From Haliotis asinina (Eukaryota; Mollusca; Gastropoda; Lepetellida; Haliotidae): DNA of 64,000 nucleotides. Under the pieces are notes generated by a model. That model was not told the origin of the DNA. It did no database searches and was given only the letters and a program-made list of their open reading frames with translations. The translations under genes were made by a program, and so were the position numbers. The DNA lies in contig NC_090283.1 of the NCBI RefSeq assembly GCF_037392515.1, positions 16,191,001 through 16,255,000 of the forward strand. Direction: 5' to 3'. Positions 37,955-49,734 of the stretch are shown here, one piece after another (position 1 is the stretch's first letter; the number at the start of each line of letters is the position of its first letter).

Positions 37955-38035
37955 TTATGGCCGTTACGTACAGAAAACGATACACTACAAAACAGGCTGT
38001 AGATCGCCAACAACTGGAGTTAGTTCACCATTATA
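37955..38035 (-). mobile_element. LINE 3-prime UTR scrap
   Basis: acaaaacaggctgtagatcg..caacaactgga resembles the LINE 3-prime UTR at 27350-27400 and 16750-16800; truncated. Confidence 0.4.
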
Positions 38036-38112
38036 TGTACCAAACAGTATTACATGACTATGTCTCCACAATAGATATATAACATTCAATGCATTTAAAT
38101 GTATGAATTCAG

Positions 38113-38202
38113 TACCAGACGTTCCTGTTGCGTGTCTCAACTTCCGATGTGGGAATCACAGCTCTTGGATTCTTTACCATCAGCAAGGGAACCGTACTTA
38201 CG
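38113..38202 (+). CDS. GRL-4 exon 3
   Basis: 90 nt between gaattcag and gtgagc, phase 0. YQTFLLRVSTSDVGITALGF and the following residues differ from GRL-3 by one residue. Confidence 0.87.
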
Positions 38203-38402
38203 GTGAGCTAAACAGTCCTCAGCAGAAAAATATAAAAAACCCAGAACTGTTATAGATTCCAAGCACAGTATTGTCCTGTTACAATACACTATCACTCTGT
38301 TGTTTTCTGTCCGTGTGTGTTTTTCCTACAATACAGAGGTTGTTAACTAATGCACATGGGGCAGACAAACAGTGGCATGTACTATCAGCAATCAGTACTA
38401 TC

Positions 38403-38450
38403 ATTTATTTATTTATTTATTTATTTATCTATTTATTTATTTATTTATTC
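38403..38450. repeat. (TTTA)n microsatellite
   Basis: About 12 tttatt-type units in GRL-4 intron 3. Confidence 0.95.
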
Positions 38451-38567
38451 GATCATGTGCCTGGTTTCCCATCTTCCCCAACACTTTTCAAGCTGCATGA
38501 CAGTCACGTTCTGAGCGAACAATGTTTGACATTATGAAAATACGATCTATGATAGACATAAGGCCTT

Positions 38568-38735
38568 CAGGAATGGTGGGATAGTCTACTGGTTAAATCT
38601 TTTACTCCTCATGCCGAAAGTCCTGGTTCGATTCCTCAGATGGGTACAATGTGTGAACCCCATTTCTAGTATCCCCCGCCTTGATCCCCCAGGATATTGC
38701 AAAAAGCGACGTGAAACCAAACTTACTCACTCATA
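38568..38735 (+). mobile_element. tRNA-derived SINE, family B, near full length
   Basis: Starts with a tRNA-like head: tagtctactggttaaa resembles an A box, and ggttcgattcc is a perfect B box. Then gtacaatgtgtgaacccc, a ccccgcc segment, ggatattgcaaaaagcg and a tail ending acttactcactcat. This fixes the orientation of the family: the ctcactcac end is 3-prime. In GRL-4 intron 3. Confidence 0.85.
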
Positions 38736-38942
38736 ATACATTCATTCGAATTTTGTGTTATTTGTTCCGGTCCCCATGACAACTGTGAATGAAATAAATG
38801 TAGTAGTTATGGTACCACGACGAAACTAGACAGTCATTTGTACCTAACACGACCCCACTGAGGGAAAGTCATCTTTTGTTACATAATTGTCGGATGTATG
38901 CTCAGGTGAATCTCCAACACAACGCTATTTTTTCCTTTTCAG

Positions 38943-39035
38943 ATGGTTGGCACTATCGTGTCCTATGTCATTGTCATCCTGCAGTTCCCTTCCGGCTCCT
39001 ACCAAGTCCGATCCAATGCAACATTACATCCATAG
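38943..39035 (+). CDS. GRL-4 exon 4 (TM7, stop)
   Basis: Acceptor tccttttcag, 30 codons and tag: MVGTIVSYVIVILQF, then PSGSYQVRSNATLHP. The signature is SYVIVILQF (residues 381-389). The tail is two residues shorter than in GRL-3. Confidence 0.88.
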   Translation: MVGTIVSYVIVILQFPSGSYQVRSNATLHP

Positions 39036-39689
39036 TCACAAAAGTCATTGGACTATGAGAAAACTGAGCGTTAGTGGTTTGTACCTTTCGGGGTCGTTCA
39101 TATTGTGATGGTAGTCAAGCTGTCAAATAGAAGTTCTGCTTGGGTTCTCATGTGATCCTACACTTTTCTTGATACCAGATATACACGATATGATAGGTAT
39201 TGCATGTGCCAGATTGTGGAAAAAGTTGTATTTGCCTCTTAGTAGCTTCACCATTTAGAATTTATGTTCTGTTGTACTCTGTTGTATGTTTCTATCAGTT
39301 GGTCATGACACTTTTGTTACAGCATGTTTGTATGCATGACATTTTTGTCTAGAAAACAGTAATGGGCAATATAAGTCGATGATTTTCCTCGTGCAGTTGT
39401 GTTGTTGTGACTATATTCCAGGTGATAGATATATATAGGCGAGCTAGCTATACCCTCTCATCTCACATTACATCTCAAGTTAGAAGAAAACCAGCACGAA
39501 GTGCGACGATCATTACACCCTTGGAACTCTACGTCCTTAAAACTGATTTACTGTTGCAACCGGGTGAATCTTACAATCAGTGTCTTTATTGTTACAATCA
39601 CTACCCTTGCTATATTGTAAGTTGTTCACTGGTTAGTAGAGGGACATGTAGCCTCGATGTTTGTTTATGTTCAATGAGCCCTATGAATG

Positions 39690-40235
39690 CAGGAAACATA
39701 CACAAGCATGGGGAGCCCTCAACCCACAGACCCCGAGGGACCTGTGAACAACCTATTTATGCACACCTCAATGTTAATTCCGAACTGTTTGAAGCAAGGG
39801 ACATTTCAGCCAGCCTGTGTAAATCAAACGATTCGAATTTTGCATCTTGCTGGGGGTTTTGTTCGTAGATATTGTCTTAGTTAAGTCGCCGCGGTGTAAT
39901 TCCCTTTTTTAATATTCACAGACACTGCATTTCAACGTTTTGTCAAAATGTATCTATTGGAATGTGAGGCAACTCTTTTCGCAGCCTTCACCTGATTTTG
40001 CAAACGACACAATGAAAAAACAAGATCTCGAGTTATCTCCGTTCCATTGATTTGTATTAGCAAAATATCGCTGACTCAGTGTAAATCGAGATTAAGACGT
40101 ACTACCATGAAGTACTGAGTGAGTTGCCATTGACAGCTGGGTACACTGCAAGTAAGTGGGGTACATTGAAAATAACATAAGAGCGCTTAGCCAGTCAGAG
40201 AACGACATTCATGCGTGAGGCAAGATAAATTACCT
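39690..40235. repeat. Dispersed element, copy B (downstream of GRL-4)
   Basis: Second copy of the element at 36188-36650, same orientation. It contains an insertion of roughly 120 bp between the gaactgtttgaagca and gttatctcc segments. It has no coding content and may be non-autonomous. Confidence 0.7.
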
Positions 40236-40908
40236 TGGACTCCCTTCACTGTTTCATGTTGCCATGGTGATGCCTATGTATTGATTTGTGAATTTCCCTA
40301 TTCTGGAATTCTGTCGTTTACAACACATTTCAATCGTTTGTTCATTTCTCAAATAGTTCATGTGTGGACACAGTATTTTCACCTCAACTTGGGAATCGGA
40401 AATATGATTTTCCGTTCAGTGACACTCACCTGTGTGTGATATAGTGGGTCAAGTGTCATATTAATACTTGACACATGTGTACATTCACGCTCCCATCAAC
40501 ATTATACACATCCAAATATTTGAGAAAAAAGTAAGGTGGTACTTGAAGGATATAAACGAGATGGGCACAAGGTAATCTTTTGTGTAATTAGTACAGACAA
40601 ATGTCCTTCCACTGAATACTGATATGTCCTGATCATTGGTTGCACAATTCAAGAAATGTTGGTCGCTGCGAATGATGACATGTCATTGTTTACACTAGTA
40701 TTTTCTGGAAATATGTTTAAACTTGAAGTCCAAAATACATGTACAGTTCTTCCTTCTACTAAAACAGCTTTTCTACTGGTTTCAAAACAATATAGTTTCA
40801 CTGGATAGTTAGCAGACTTGTATTCTGAGGGGTAAATTGGTTTGGGTGCCCGACCACCTTTTAATATGTCAAAGTTAAGTTAAGTGTCACACAACATGTG
40901 TGCTTCAT

Positions 40909-41733
40909 TCACCTCTGGGACAAAATCAGTTCTTGCACTGATCCATGGCCGTGGTGTTTCGCCACAGCAGAGGCTGTGAATCCATAACTGTTCCTGCCAT
41001 CCCTATCCACAACGTTGCTCGAGAGGAGATACTTCACGATCTCCATATGACCTCCAGTACATGCATAATGAAAGATGTTGTTCCCAACGAAATCATGTAG
41101 CTTCAGGTCACCACCCCTGTTAACAAGCAGATCAAACACGAGTTTGTGTCCTAGCTGTGCCGCCCACATGACAGGCGTCCTCAAGAATTTGTCAATGGAG
41201 TTGATATTGACAGGAGTCTGTGACAGGATATACTTCACTATATCTACATTTCCTCCGTAACATGCCGAGTGAAGGATGTTGTTACTGAAAGCATCTTTTA
41301 AAGTCAGATCAACTCCCTGGTTAACAAGAAACATGAACGCATCAACTCTTCCATACGAGGCTGCCAACACCACTGGGGTCCTCTGGTACTCACCTCTGCT
41401 GTTGATGCTGGCTTTGTGTTCTGAGATAATGTACTTCATGATTTTCACATCTCCTCCAACACTTGCATAGTGAAGGATGTTATTACCGCCAGCATCTAAT
41501 ATTGATAAGTCAGCTCCTTTAGCAACAAACAAGTCAAACATGTCACTGTTTCCTTCCTGTGCTGCGCACATGATTGCAGTCTTCCCGTCCTGTCCACGAT
41601 GGTTTATGTCCTTATCGTCACTTGACAATATGTGCTTAAAAGCAGTCAGATTATTCTCAGCGTCATGGACGTTGTGTCCACCTTGGTCCTTGTCTGGGGA
41701 TGGTGTCTGCGACTCTGTGGACAGAATGTACAT
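40909..41733 (-). CDS. Ankyrin-repeat protein, last exon or intronless gene
   Basis: An open frame of 274 codons on the reverse strand with about six to seven ankyrin repeats from residue 48 to the end. They alternate between two types, R-T-P-V-x-x-A-A-x-x-G and N-N-I-L-H-x-A-C-x-G-G, so the real unit is a double repeat of about 67 residues. D-G-K-T-A, G-A-D-L and I-V-K-Y-(I/L)-L-S are further consensus traces. No signal peptide or membrane segment is seen, so it is probably a cytosolic binding or scaffold protein; no partner can be named. The frame could start at Met 41731-41733. However, tctgtccacag just downstream of that Met is a good splice acceptor, and the exon may begin at 41714 with its N-terminus elsewhere (upstream at higher coordinates or beyond the window). 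It ends at tga, residue sequence LSQR. There is no link to the receptor genes. Confidence 0.75.
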   Translation of the reverse strand: MYILSTESQTPSPDKDQGGHNVHDAENNLTAFKHILSSDDKDINHRGQDGKTAIMCAAQEGNSDMFDLFVAKGADLSILDAGGNNILHYASVGGDVKIMKYIISEHKASINSRGEYQRTPVVLAASYGRVDAFMFLVNQGVDLTLKDAFSNNILHSACYGGNVDIVKYILSQTPVNINSIDKFLRTPVMWAAQLGHKLVFDLLVNRGGDLKLHDFVGNNIFHYACTGGHMEIVKYLLSSNVVDRDGRNSYGFTASAVAKHHGHGSVQELILSQR

Positions 41734-43150
41734 TTAACAGCAAATTTACATCCAATACCTCGTGTCCACGGAATCACTTGTGAGCAGTCTTTAACCATGA
41801 CATTGGTACGATTTCACATGCACTCAAGCATCTGTTTCGTGAAGATGGGAATGGGAGTTTTAGTGGACGGTGGGTGTACTGATTGTGCACAGCTTTATGG
41901 TTACATCGTCACATCATATTTCTCTTGCTCTCTGTTGGCGTAATGTAATTTTCATTTAATCAATTCACTGTGCATATTCCACGACCTGTTGAGAACTAGT
42001 GATTTGGCCCTATTGATGAGAAATGTGAAATTGCGTTTGTCCTCACTTTGGCAACGCACCAAATGCAAGAACGATTATTCATGAACAGATTTAAATTCTA
42101 ATCGCACGCGCAACAAACTAGCCTGTGCCAGGGCTGTGTTGCTGACTGCCACCGCGGAGTATTCCTGTGCCACGTACTTCCGCTTTTAGTCATAATTTGT
42201 GAATGTTGGATGCATGACATAGTCCTTTCCGCGAACACCTGTTTTACACACAATGTTCCCTTTACACCCAACTGCTTTTGCTTCTGAGGATAGTTAATAC
42301 TGGAGACGGTTTCACTAAGTTGGAATTACTCGTACCCTTTCTTGAATAAATATGTTATATTAAGGTTTTCCTTTGAATCGATGTTCTCTGTAAATCAACT
42401 GCACCAGCAATACCGACGTTAACATATGGTGCATTTCTTGTCTTGTTACTCGTGCTACGAACCTATACACACGCACTCACACGCATATTGACTTTGACGT
42501 TTAGTATATAGCTACTACAGGAGAGCAACACTCGCACTCACACGCATAATGACTTTGACTTTTAGTATATAGCTACTACAGGAGACCAACACATGATGAC
42601 AAAGACCAAGGGAGGTATTCAGCCAAGTAGATAAAACGTTCGTTTATGCCCCCTCCCAAGTCTCAGACGGGTTGCCAACATCGGTACAATTCAACGTATG
42701 GATCCAGCTTTTGTCTTTTCCGCGCTGATATAGCGACTAATGTATACTAATGTTACTAGGAAACAAATAATGCATTACTCACCCATGATATACCTGCATG
42801 CACTGTCACTGGATCCTCTACCAGGGTATATACCTACCACAACAGCTTGGCTGACTAACATAGAGTTCAAACATTATACATGCATATGCGTACCTGGCTG
42901 CATGTGCATAGTAGTCTGGGTGTATTAAGAAAACGCTGATTGTGTATGGACAGTACTATACACTTTTTGAAAGCGCCCGTGCATTCAAAACATGTATGTA
43001 CGGAAAACGGCCCATACATTATTCATACACATTGTGCTATTCTCTTCCATACATTTACTCTTCTCATTCTTGTAGCGATTGTTTACAGGCCTCTTTTATA
43101 TGGCAGTACTGCTCCATGGTGTTAGGTAACAAATAAAGAGTGGGTATTTT
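41734..43150. other. Gene-poor stretch
   Basis: No convincing gene. It contains a 61-bp tandem duplication at 42472-42592 (cgcactcacacgcat, then tttagtatatagctactaca, twice). A missing 5-prime exon of the ankyrin gene may lie here, but I could not identify one. Confidence 0.5.
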
Positions 43151-43159
43151 ATGCACACT

Positions 43160-43322
43160 GCGTGTGTGGAAGTTTAGTTTTATGACGTGTTAGCAATATT
43201 CGAGAACTACGGCGGGGGATACCAGAAATGAGTTTCAAATATTGCACCCATGTTGGGAATCGAACCTGGATCTCTGGCGTGAAAAGCGAACGCTGAAACC
43301 ACTAGGATACCTCACCGGCACG
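43160..43322 (-). mobile_element. tRNA-derived SINE, family B
   Basis: Reverse copy: aagtttagttttatgacg, caatattcga, ggataccaga, then gaatcgaacctgg (B box complement) and accactaggataccc-like head. Confidence 0.75.
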
Positions 43323-43874
43323 AGAAACTGGTGCTGCTAACAGACCAAGACAGCCTTTCAGCAACGAATGTGATGACTGTTTTATGTCATTTTCAAAGGC
43401 AGTGTGCATAAAAAAATCCCATATGATTCTGGAAGATAACTGAAACATTGCTGACGATGTAGATTAGCAAAAAGATCACCGCAGGCAACACTGTGGGGTC
43501 TTCATTATAATATCAAAGCTTTTCTCTTTACATTTTTGTGACTCCCGCCTTAACGTTTTACGCTCTGTCGGATACATAGTCACTCTGGCCTTAGACGCAA
43601 CTGTAACACAAGCGCCTTGACAAAGGTTGTTCTAAGCAAGTGCACTTGAAGAACAAACTCTCTGTACTCTGATCATCTGACCCCGCAGCTCCGAAAGACT
43701 TATTGTATAATGTAAACAACAAAGCTTCATAGACTCAAACTAGTATTCGGAAGTCATTTTCTGTCTTTTCTTGATATGATGAAGCCTTGCTGCATCGGTC
43801 CGCACCATTTATTATACACATATATTTATCTGTTATTATATACATTCACACATTCATAAAATCACTAATATACG

Positions 43875-43878
<4 letters not shown>

Positions 43879-43912
<34 letters not shown>

Positions 43913-43945
43913 ACACACACAGAGAGAGACACACAGACACACAGA
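43879..43945. repeat. (CA)n microsatellite with ACAG extension
   Basis: About 16 ca units, then gtacacacacagagagagacacacagacacacagacac. Confidence 0.95.
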
Positions 43946-44211
43946 CACGTCTCTGTAGGAGCAAAATAGTCATTTGTGTCCGAGTTATATCCTTCAACAA
44001 TCAAGACAAATAATACAACTTTGCCAAGCAAGATCAGTAGAGTCGCTTCCCTTAGACTATAACTCGAACAAGTAAACAGGCTTCTTCAAACACAAAGGAA
44101 CTTGAAGTGTCGTAAAACCTTCAGTTGGGGGGGCTGGGTTCTGTCGAGCTCGTTCAGTTTGTATCGATGATGTTAGCATCGAGCGCGATGCCTCGGTGAT
44201 GCAATAACTGA

Positions 44212-44388
44212 ATCAGTGAGTGAGTTTAGTTTTACGCCGCTCTTAACAATATTCCAGCGATATCACGGAAGGAGACACCAGATAATGGACGTGCACACAT
44301 TGTAACCATGTGGGGAATCGAACCCAGGTCTTTGGTGTGACGAGCGAACGCTTTAACCACCAGGGACCAGGGTACCCTCCCCCCACCT
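44212..44388 (-). mobile_element. tRNA-derived SINE, family B, near full length
   Basis: agtgagtgagtttagttttac, gccgctcttaacaatattcc, agcgatatcacgg, gacaccag, cacattgtaaccatgtgggg, aatcgaaccc and gcgaacgctttaaccaccag. This is the reverse complement of a tRNA-like head. Confidence 0.88.
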
Positions 44389-44904
44389 TGCTGCACTGCT
44401 TTCAACGTTACGATACATGAGTTTTGTAATGTTTGTAAACATTACGCAGAACTGCCAGAGGGGAAGACCCAGTGCTGGTAGTAGTTTGTAGAGCTGGTGT
44501 AGGTTTACCGAATAGGATGGGATCACTCATCAGCAGTGGGGACCCCGTGATCGGTGGTTTAACTTTTGTAGCCCGAACTTAGATTAGGTATGACGAAGGG
44601 GGTCTCCTCAAAGGTCCGATTGTCAGTAAATGTGTCAATTCTTCCGCTACCCGGGGAATCTAGTATCGGGTGGAAGGGGTGGAAGATCCTAGTCAGACAG
44701 TCGCAGTTTATCTGATCCAGCACCACCGGCTAGGTCCTTGTTGTACGCACCTCTGCCACGTGATGTGCTTCTGGGATTGTTTGGAATTTTGTTTTGTTTT
44801 ATTTGTTTGTTTGTTTGTCCCAGGTCGAAAAGTGTTTCTGCTCCGAAATGAACATCGTAAGTCGATATTCGTCGAAGTATACTGGGCCGAACAACTCTTC
44901 ATGC

Positions 44905-47900
44905 CTCTGAATAACATCATTCATGTAAACTTTGCATCAGCATTGAATAACAACATTTATGTAAACTTTGCATCAGCATTGAATAACAACATTCATGTAA
45001 ACTTTGTATCAGCATTGAATAACAACATTCATGTAAACTTTGCATCAGCACTGAATAACAACATTCATGTAAACTTTGTATCAGCATTGAATAACAACAT
45101 TCATGTAAACTTTGTATCAGCATTGAATAACAACATTCATGTAAACTTTCCATCAGTATTGAATAACAACATTCATGTAAACTTTGCATCAGCATTGAAT
45201 AACAACATTCATGTAAACATTGTGTCAGCATTGAATAACAACATTCATGTAAACATTGTATCAGCATTGAATAACAACATTCATGTAAACTTTGTGTCAG
45301 CATTGAATAACAACATTCATGTAAACATTGTATCAGCATTGAATAACAACATTCATGTAAACTTTGCATCAGCATTGAATAACAACATTCATGTAAACAT
45401 TGTATCAGCATTGAATAGCAACATTCATGTAAACTTTGCATCAGCATTGAATAACAACATTCATGTAAACTTTGTGTCAGCATTGAATAACAACATTCAT
45501 GTAAACATTGTGTCAGCACTGAATAACAGCATTCATGTAAACTTTGTATCAGCATTGAATAACAACATTCATGTAAACATTGTATCAGCATTGAATAACA
45601 ACATTCACGTAATCTTTGTATCAGCATTGAATAACAACATTCATGTAAACTTTGTATCAGCATTGAACAACAACATTCATGTAAACTTTGTATCAGCATT
45701 GAATAACAACATTCATGTAATCTTTGTATCAGCATTGAATAACAACATTTATGTAAACTTTGCATCAGCATTGAATAACAACATTCATGCAAACATTGTG
45801 TCAGCATTGAATAACAACATTCACGTAAACATTGTGTCAGCATTGAATAACAACATTCATGTAAACTTTGTGTCAGCATTGAATAACAACATTTATGTAA
45901 ACTTTGTGTCAGCATTGAATAACAACATTCATGTAAACTTTGCATCAGCATTGAATAACAACATTCATGTAAACTTTGTATCAGCATTGAACAACAACAT
46001 TCATGTAAACTTTGTGTCAGCATTGAATAACAACATTCATGTAAACTCTGTATCAGCATTGAATAACAACATTCATGTAAACTCTGTATCAGCATTGAAT
46101 AACAACATTCATGTAATCTGTGTATCAGCATTGAATAACAACATTCATGTAAACTCTGTATCAGCATTGAATAACAACATTCATGTAATCTTTGTATCAG
46201 CATTGAATAACAACATTCATGTAATCTTTGTATCAGCATTGAATAACAACATTCATGTAAACTTTGCATCAGCATTGAATAACAACATTCATGTAAACTT
46301 TGCATCAACATTGAATAACAACATTCATGTAAACTTTGTATCAGCATTGAATAACAACATTCATGTAAACTTTGTGTCAGCATTGAATAACAACATTCAT
46401 GTAAACTTTGCATCAGCATTGAATAACAACATTCATGTAAACTTTGCATCAACATTGAATAACAACATTCATGTAAACTTTGCATCAACATTGAATAACA
46501 ACATTTATGTAAACATTGTATCAGCATTGAATAAAAACATTCATGTAAACTATGTATCAGCATTGAATAACAACATTCATGTAAACTTTGTATCAGCATT
46601 CAATAACAACATTCATGTAAACTTTGTATCAGCATTGAATAACAACATTCATGTAAACTTTGTGTCAGCATTGAATAACAACATTCATGGAAACATTGTA
46701 TCAGCATTGAATAACAACATTCATGTTAACTTTCCATCAGCATTGAACAACAACATTCATGTTAACTTTCCATCAGCATTGAATAACAACATTCATGTTA
46801 ACTTTCCATCAGCATTGAATAACAACATTCATGTTAACTTTCCATCAGCATTGAATAACAACATTCATGTAAACTTTGTGTCAGCATTGAATAACAACAT
46901 TCATGTAAACATTGTATCAGCATTGAATAACAACATTCATGTTAACTTTCCATCAGCATTGAACAACAACATTCATGTTAACTTTCCATCAGCATTGAAT
47001 AACAACATTCATGTTAACTTTCCATCAGCATTGAATAACAACATTCATGTTAACTTTCCATCAGCATTGAATAAGAACATTCATGTAAACATTGTGTCAG
47101 CATTGAATAACAACATTCATGTAAACATTGCATCAGCATTGAATAACAACATTCATGTAAACTTTGTATCAGCATTGAATAACAACATTCATGTAAACAT
47201 TGTATCAGCATTGAATAACAACATTCATGTAAACTTTGCATCAGCATTGAATAACAACATTCATGTAAACATTGTATCAGCATTGAATAACAACATTCAT
47301 GTAAACTTTGTGTCAGCATTGAATAACAACATTCATGTAAACTTTGTGTCAGCATTTAAAAACAACATTCATGTAAACATTGCATCAGCATTGAATAACA
47401 ACATTCATGTAAACTTTGCATCAGCATTGAATAACAACATTTATGTAAACATTGTATCAGCATTGAATAACAACATTCATGTAAACTATGTATCAGCATT
47501 GAATAACAACATTCATGTAAACTTTGTGTCAGCATTTAAAAACAACATTCATGTAAACATTGCATCAGCATTGAACAACAACATTCATGTAAACTTTGCA
47601 TCAGCATTGAATAACAACATTTATGTAAACATTGTATCAGCATTGAATAAAAACATTCATGTAAACTATGTATCAGCATTGAATAACAACATTCATGTAA
47701 ACTTTGTATCAGCATTCAATAACAACATTCATGTAAACTTTGTATCAGCATTGAATAACAACATTCATGTAAACTTTGTGTCAGCATTGAATAACAACAT
47801 TCATGTAAACTTTGTATCAGCATTGAATAACAACATTCATGTAAACATTGTATCAGCGTTGAATAACAACATTCATGTAAACTTTGCATCAGCATTGAAT

Positions 47901-48360
47901 AACAACATTCATGTAAACATTGTATCAGCATTGAATAACAACATTCATGTAAACTTTGTGTCAGCATTGAATAAGAACTTTCATGTAAACTTTGTGTCAG
48001 CATTTAAAAACAACATTCATGTAAAATTGCATCAGCATTGAATAACAACATTCATGTAAACTCTGTATCAGCATTGAATAACAACATTCATGTAATCTTT
48101 GTATCAGCATTGAATAACAACATTCATGTAAACTTTGTATCAGCATTGAATAACAACATTTATGTAAACTTTGTGTCAGCATTGAATAACAACATTCATG
48201 TAAACTTTGTGTCAGCATTGAATAACAACATTCATGTAAACATTGTGTCAGCATTGAATAACAACATTCATGTAAACTTTGTGTCAGCATTGAATAACAA
48301 CATTCATGTAAACATTGTGTCAGCATTGAATAACAACATTCATGTAAACTTTGTATCAGC
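44905..48360. repeat. 36-bp minisatellite, about 96 copies
   Basis: The unit reads cattgaataacaacattcat then gtaaactttgtatcag. Starts fall every 36 bp from 44941 to 48001. A one-base deletion near 48025 shifts register, then nine more units run from 48036. The first unit (44905) is diverged. Variation is concentrated at the aac(t/a)ttg(c/t)(a/g)tcag end. Because the period is twelve codons and few units carry stops, one forward frame (44670-48041, 1123 codons, SALNNNIHVNFV repeats) and several reverse frames (for example 44917-46599) stay open; these are not accepted as genes. Confidence 0.97.
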
Positions 48361-48780
48361 AGGGTTCCGACACAAAGTGATGGAGAAATATATGATCACA
48401 TGGTAGAATGACCTACGTTTTTACCTATGTGTTTAATCTTCATTCAACGTCGAAGTACGTCTGTCTGTCTGCTCAATTAGAACAGTACGAAAATACTTTT
48501 GTATCCTGTGTATTAATGTACATATTGAGGTAAAAGGTTACATATTATCTGTCTTTGTTACTCGCCCTTTTGGGTTACTCCAGTATGGCATTTTACGACA
48601 ATATTTACACTAGTGTAATGTCGCTTAATGTAAGACGGTTCCAAGTTGTGACGTCACAATACTAATGCCGATGTCGCAATTTTACTAGACCTTGCTTGAG
48701 TCGCAGAAAGCTGCGAGTTCTCACACTGAAGGCAATTTCGCCACAGTTTTTGTTCATTTATGTTGGTGAGTAATAAACAG

Positions 48781-48886
48781 AATACTAAACTCGCTTCCTC
48801 GAAATACCATTTTTATTAAACTTGTTAAGGATTTTGGTCATTAACAAAATCTTTAACCCGTTTAATAAAAATGTCGTTTAGTATCC
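48781..48886. repeat. Fold-back (hairpin) element
   Basis: aatactaaactcg..ccatttttattaaacttgttaaggattttg is followed after a nine-base loop by its imperfect reverse complement, aaaatctttaacccgtttaataaaaatg..gtttagtatcc. MITE-like palindrome, about 106 bp. Confidence 0.75.
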
Positions 48887-49150
48887 TCTATGTCTGTATG
48901 CTCAGTTGACCTAGTATACAATTGACTGTGCTTCAGCAGAGATTTCATATGGACGTGGAAATGGCCCTATCGCCTGTATAATTCACGGAGTATGATTGTT
49001 AATGTGATGTGACGGGCAGTACACTTAGTTCGTTCTAAAGTGCTTTCAGTGCTGAAAGACGTGTATAAAGGGAAGGGTTATTTCGCACTGTTACTGTCAC
49101 CCCAACTGTTGGGCAGTGGACATATAAAATACAGGACTAAGTCGTGATCA

Positions 49151-49678
49151 CTGAATTGTTGTATGTCTCCTTACATGCTTTACAGACGGATTTACAGCAG
49201 GATTATATTGAATCGTTGTATGTCTCCTTGATTATATTGAATCCTTGTATGTCTCCTTACATGCTTTACAGACAGATTTATAGCAGGATTATATTGAGTT
49301 GTTGTATGTCTCCTTACATGCTTTACAGACGGATTTACAGCAGGATTATGTTGAATTGCTGTATGTCTCCTTACATGCTTTACAGACGGATTTACAGCAG
49401 GATTATATTGAATTGTTGTATGTCTCCTTACATGCTTTACAGACGGATTTACAGCAGGATTACATTGAATTGTTGTATGTCTCCATACATGCTTTACAGA
49501 CGGATTTACAGCAGGATTATGTTGAATTGTTGTATGTCTCCTTGCATGCTTTACAGACAGATTTACAGCAGGATTATATTGAATTGCTGTATGTCTCCTT
49601 GCATGCTTTACAGACGGATTTACAGCAGGATTATGTTGAATTGCTGTATGTCTCCTTGCATGCTTTACTGGATTATAT
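49151..49678. repeat. 57-bp minisatellite, about 9 copies
   Basis: The unit begins ttgaattgttgtatgtctcc; starts at 49151, 49208 (29-bp truncated unit), 49237, 49294 and then every 57 bp to 49636. The period of 19 codons keeps frames open on both strands (49144-49758 +, 49192-49701 -); not genes. Confidence 0.95.
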
Positions 49679-49734
49679 GGACATATAAAATCACAAAGCA
49701 CACTGAGTCTCTACTACATGAACACACATTCCAC

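Noticed and set aside
38610..38640. tRNA gene (A/B boxes)
   Set aside because: It is the tRNA-like head of a SINE; no cloverleaf with a 3-prime acceptor arm can be formed.
44670..48041. 1123-codon open frame as a giant repetitive protein gene
   Set aside because: It is the 36-bp minisatellite read in one of several open frames; opposite-strand frames are equally open, there is no conserved non-repeat domain, and a one-base deletion ends it.
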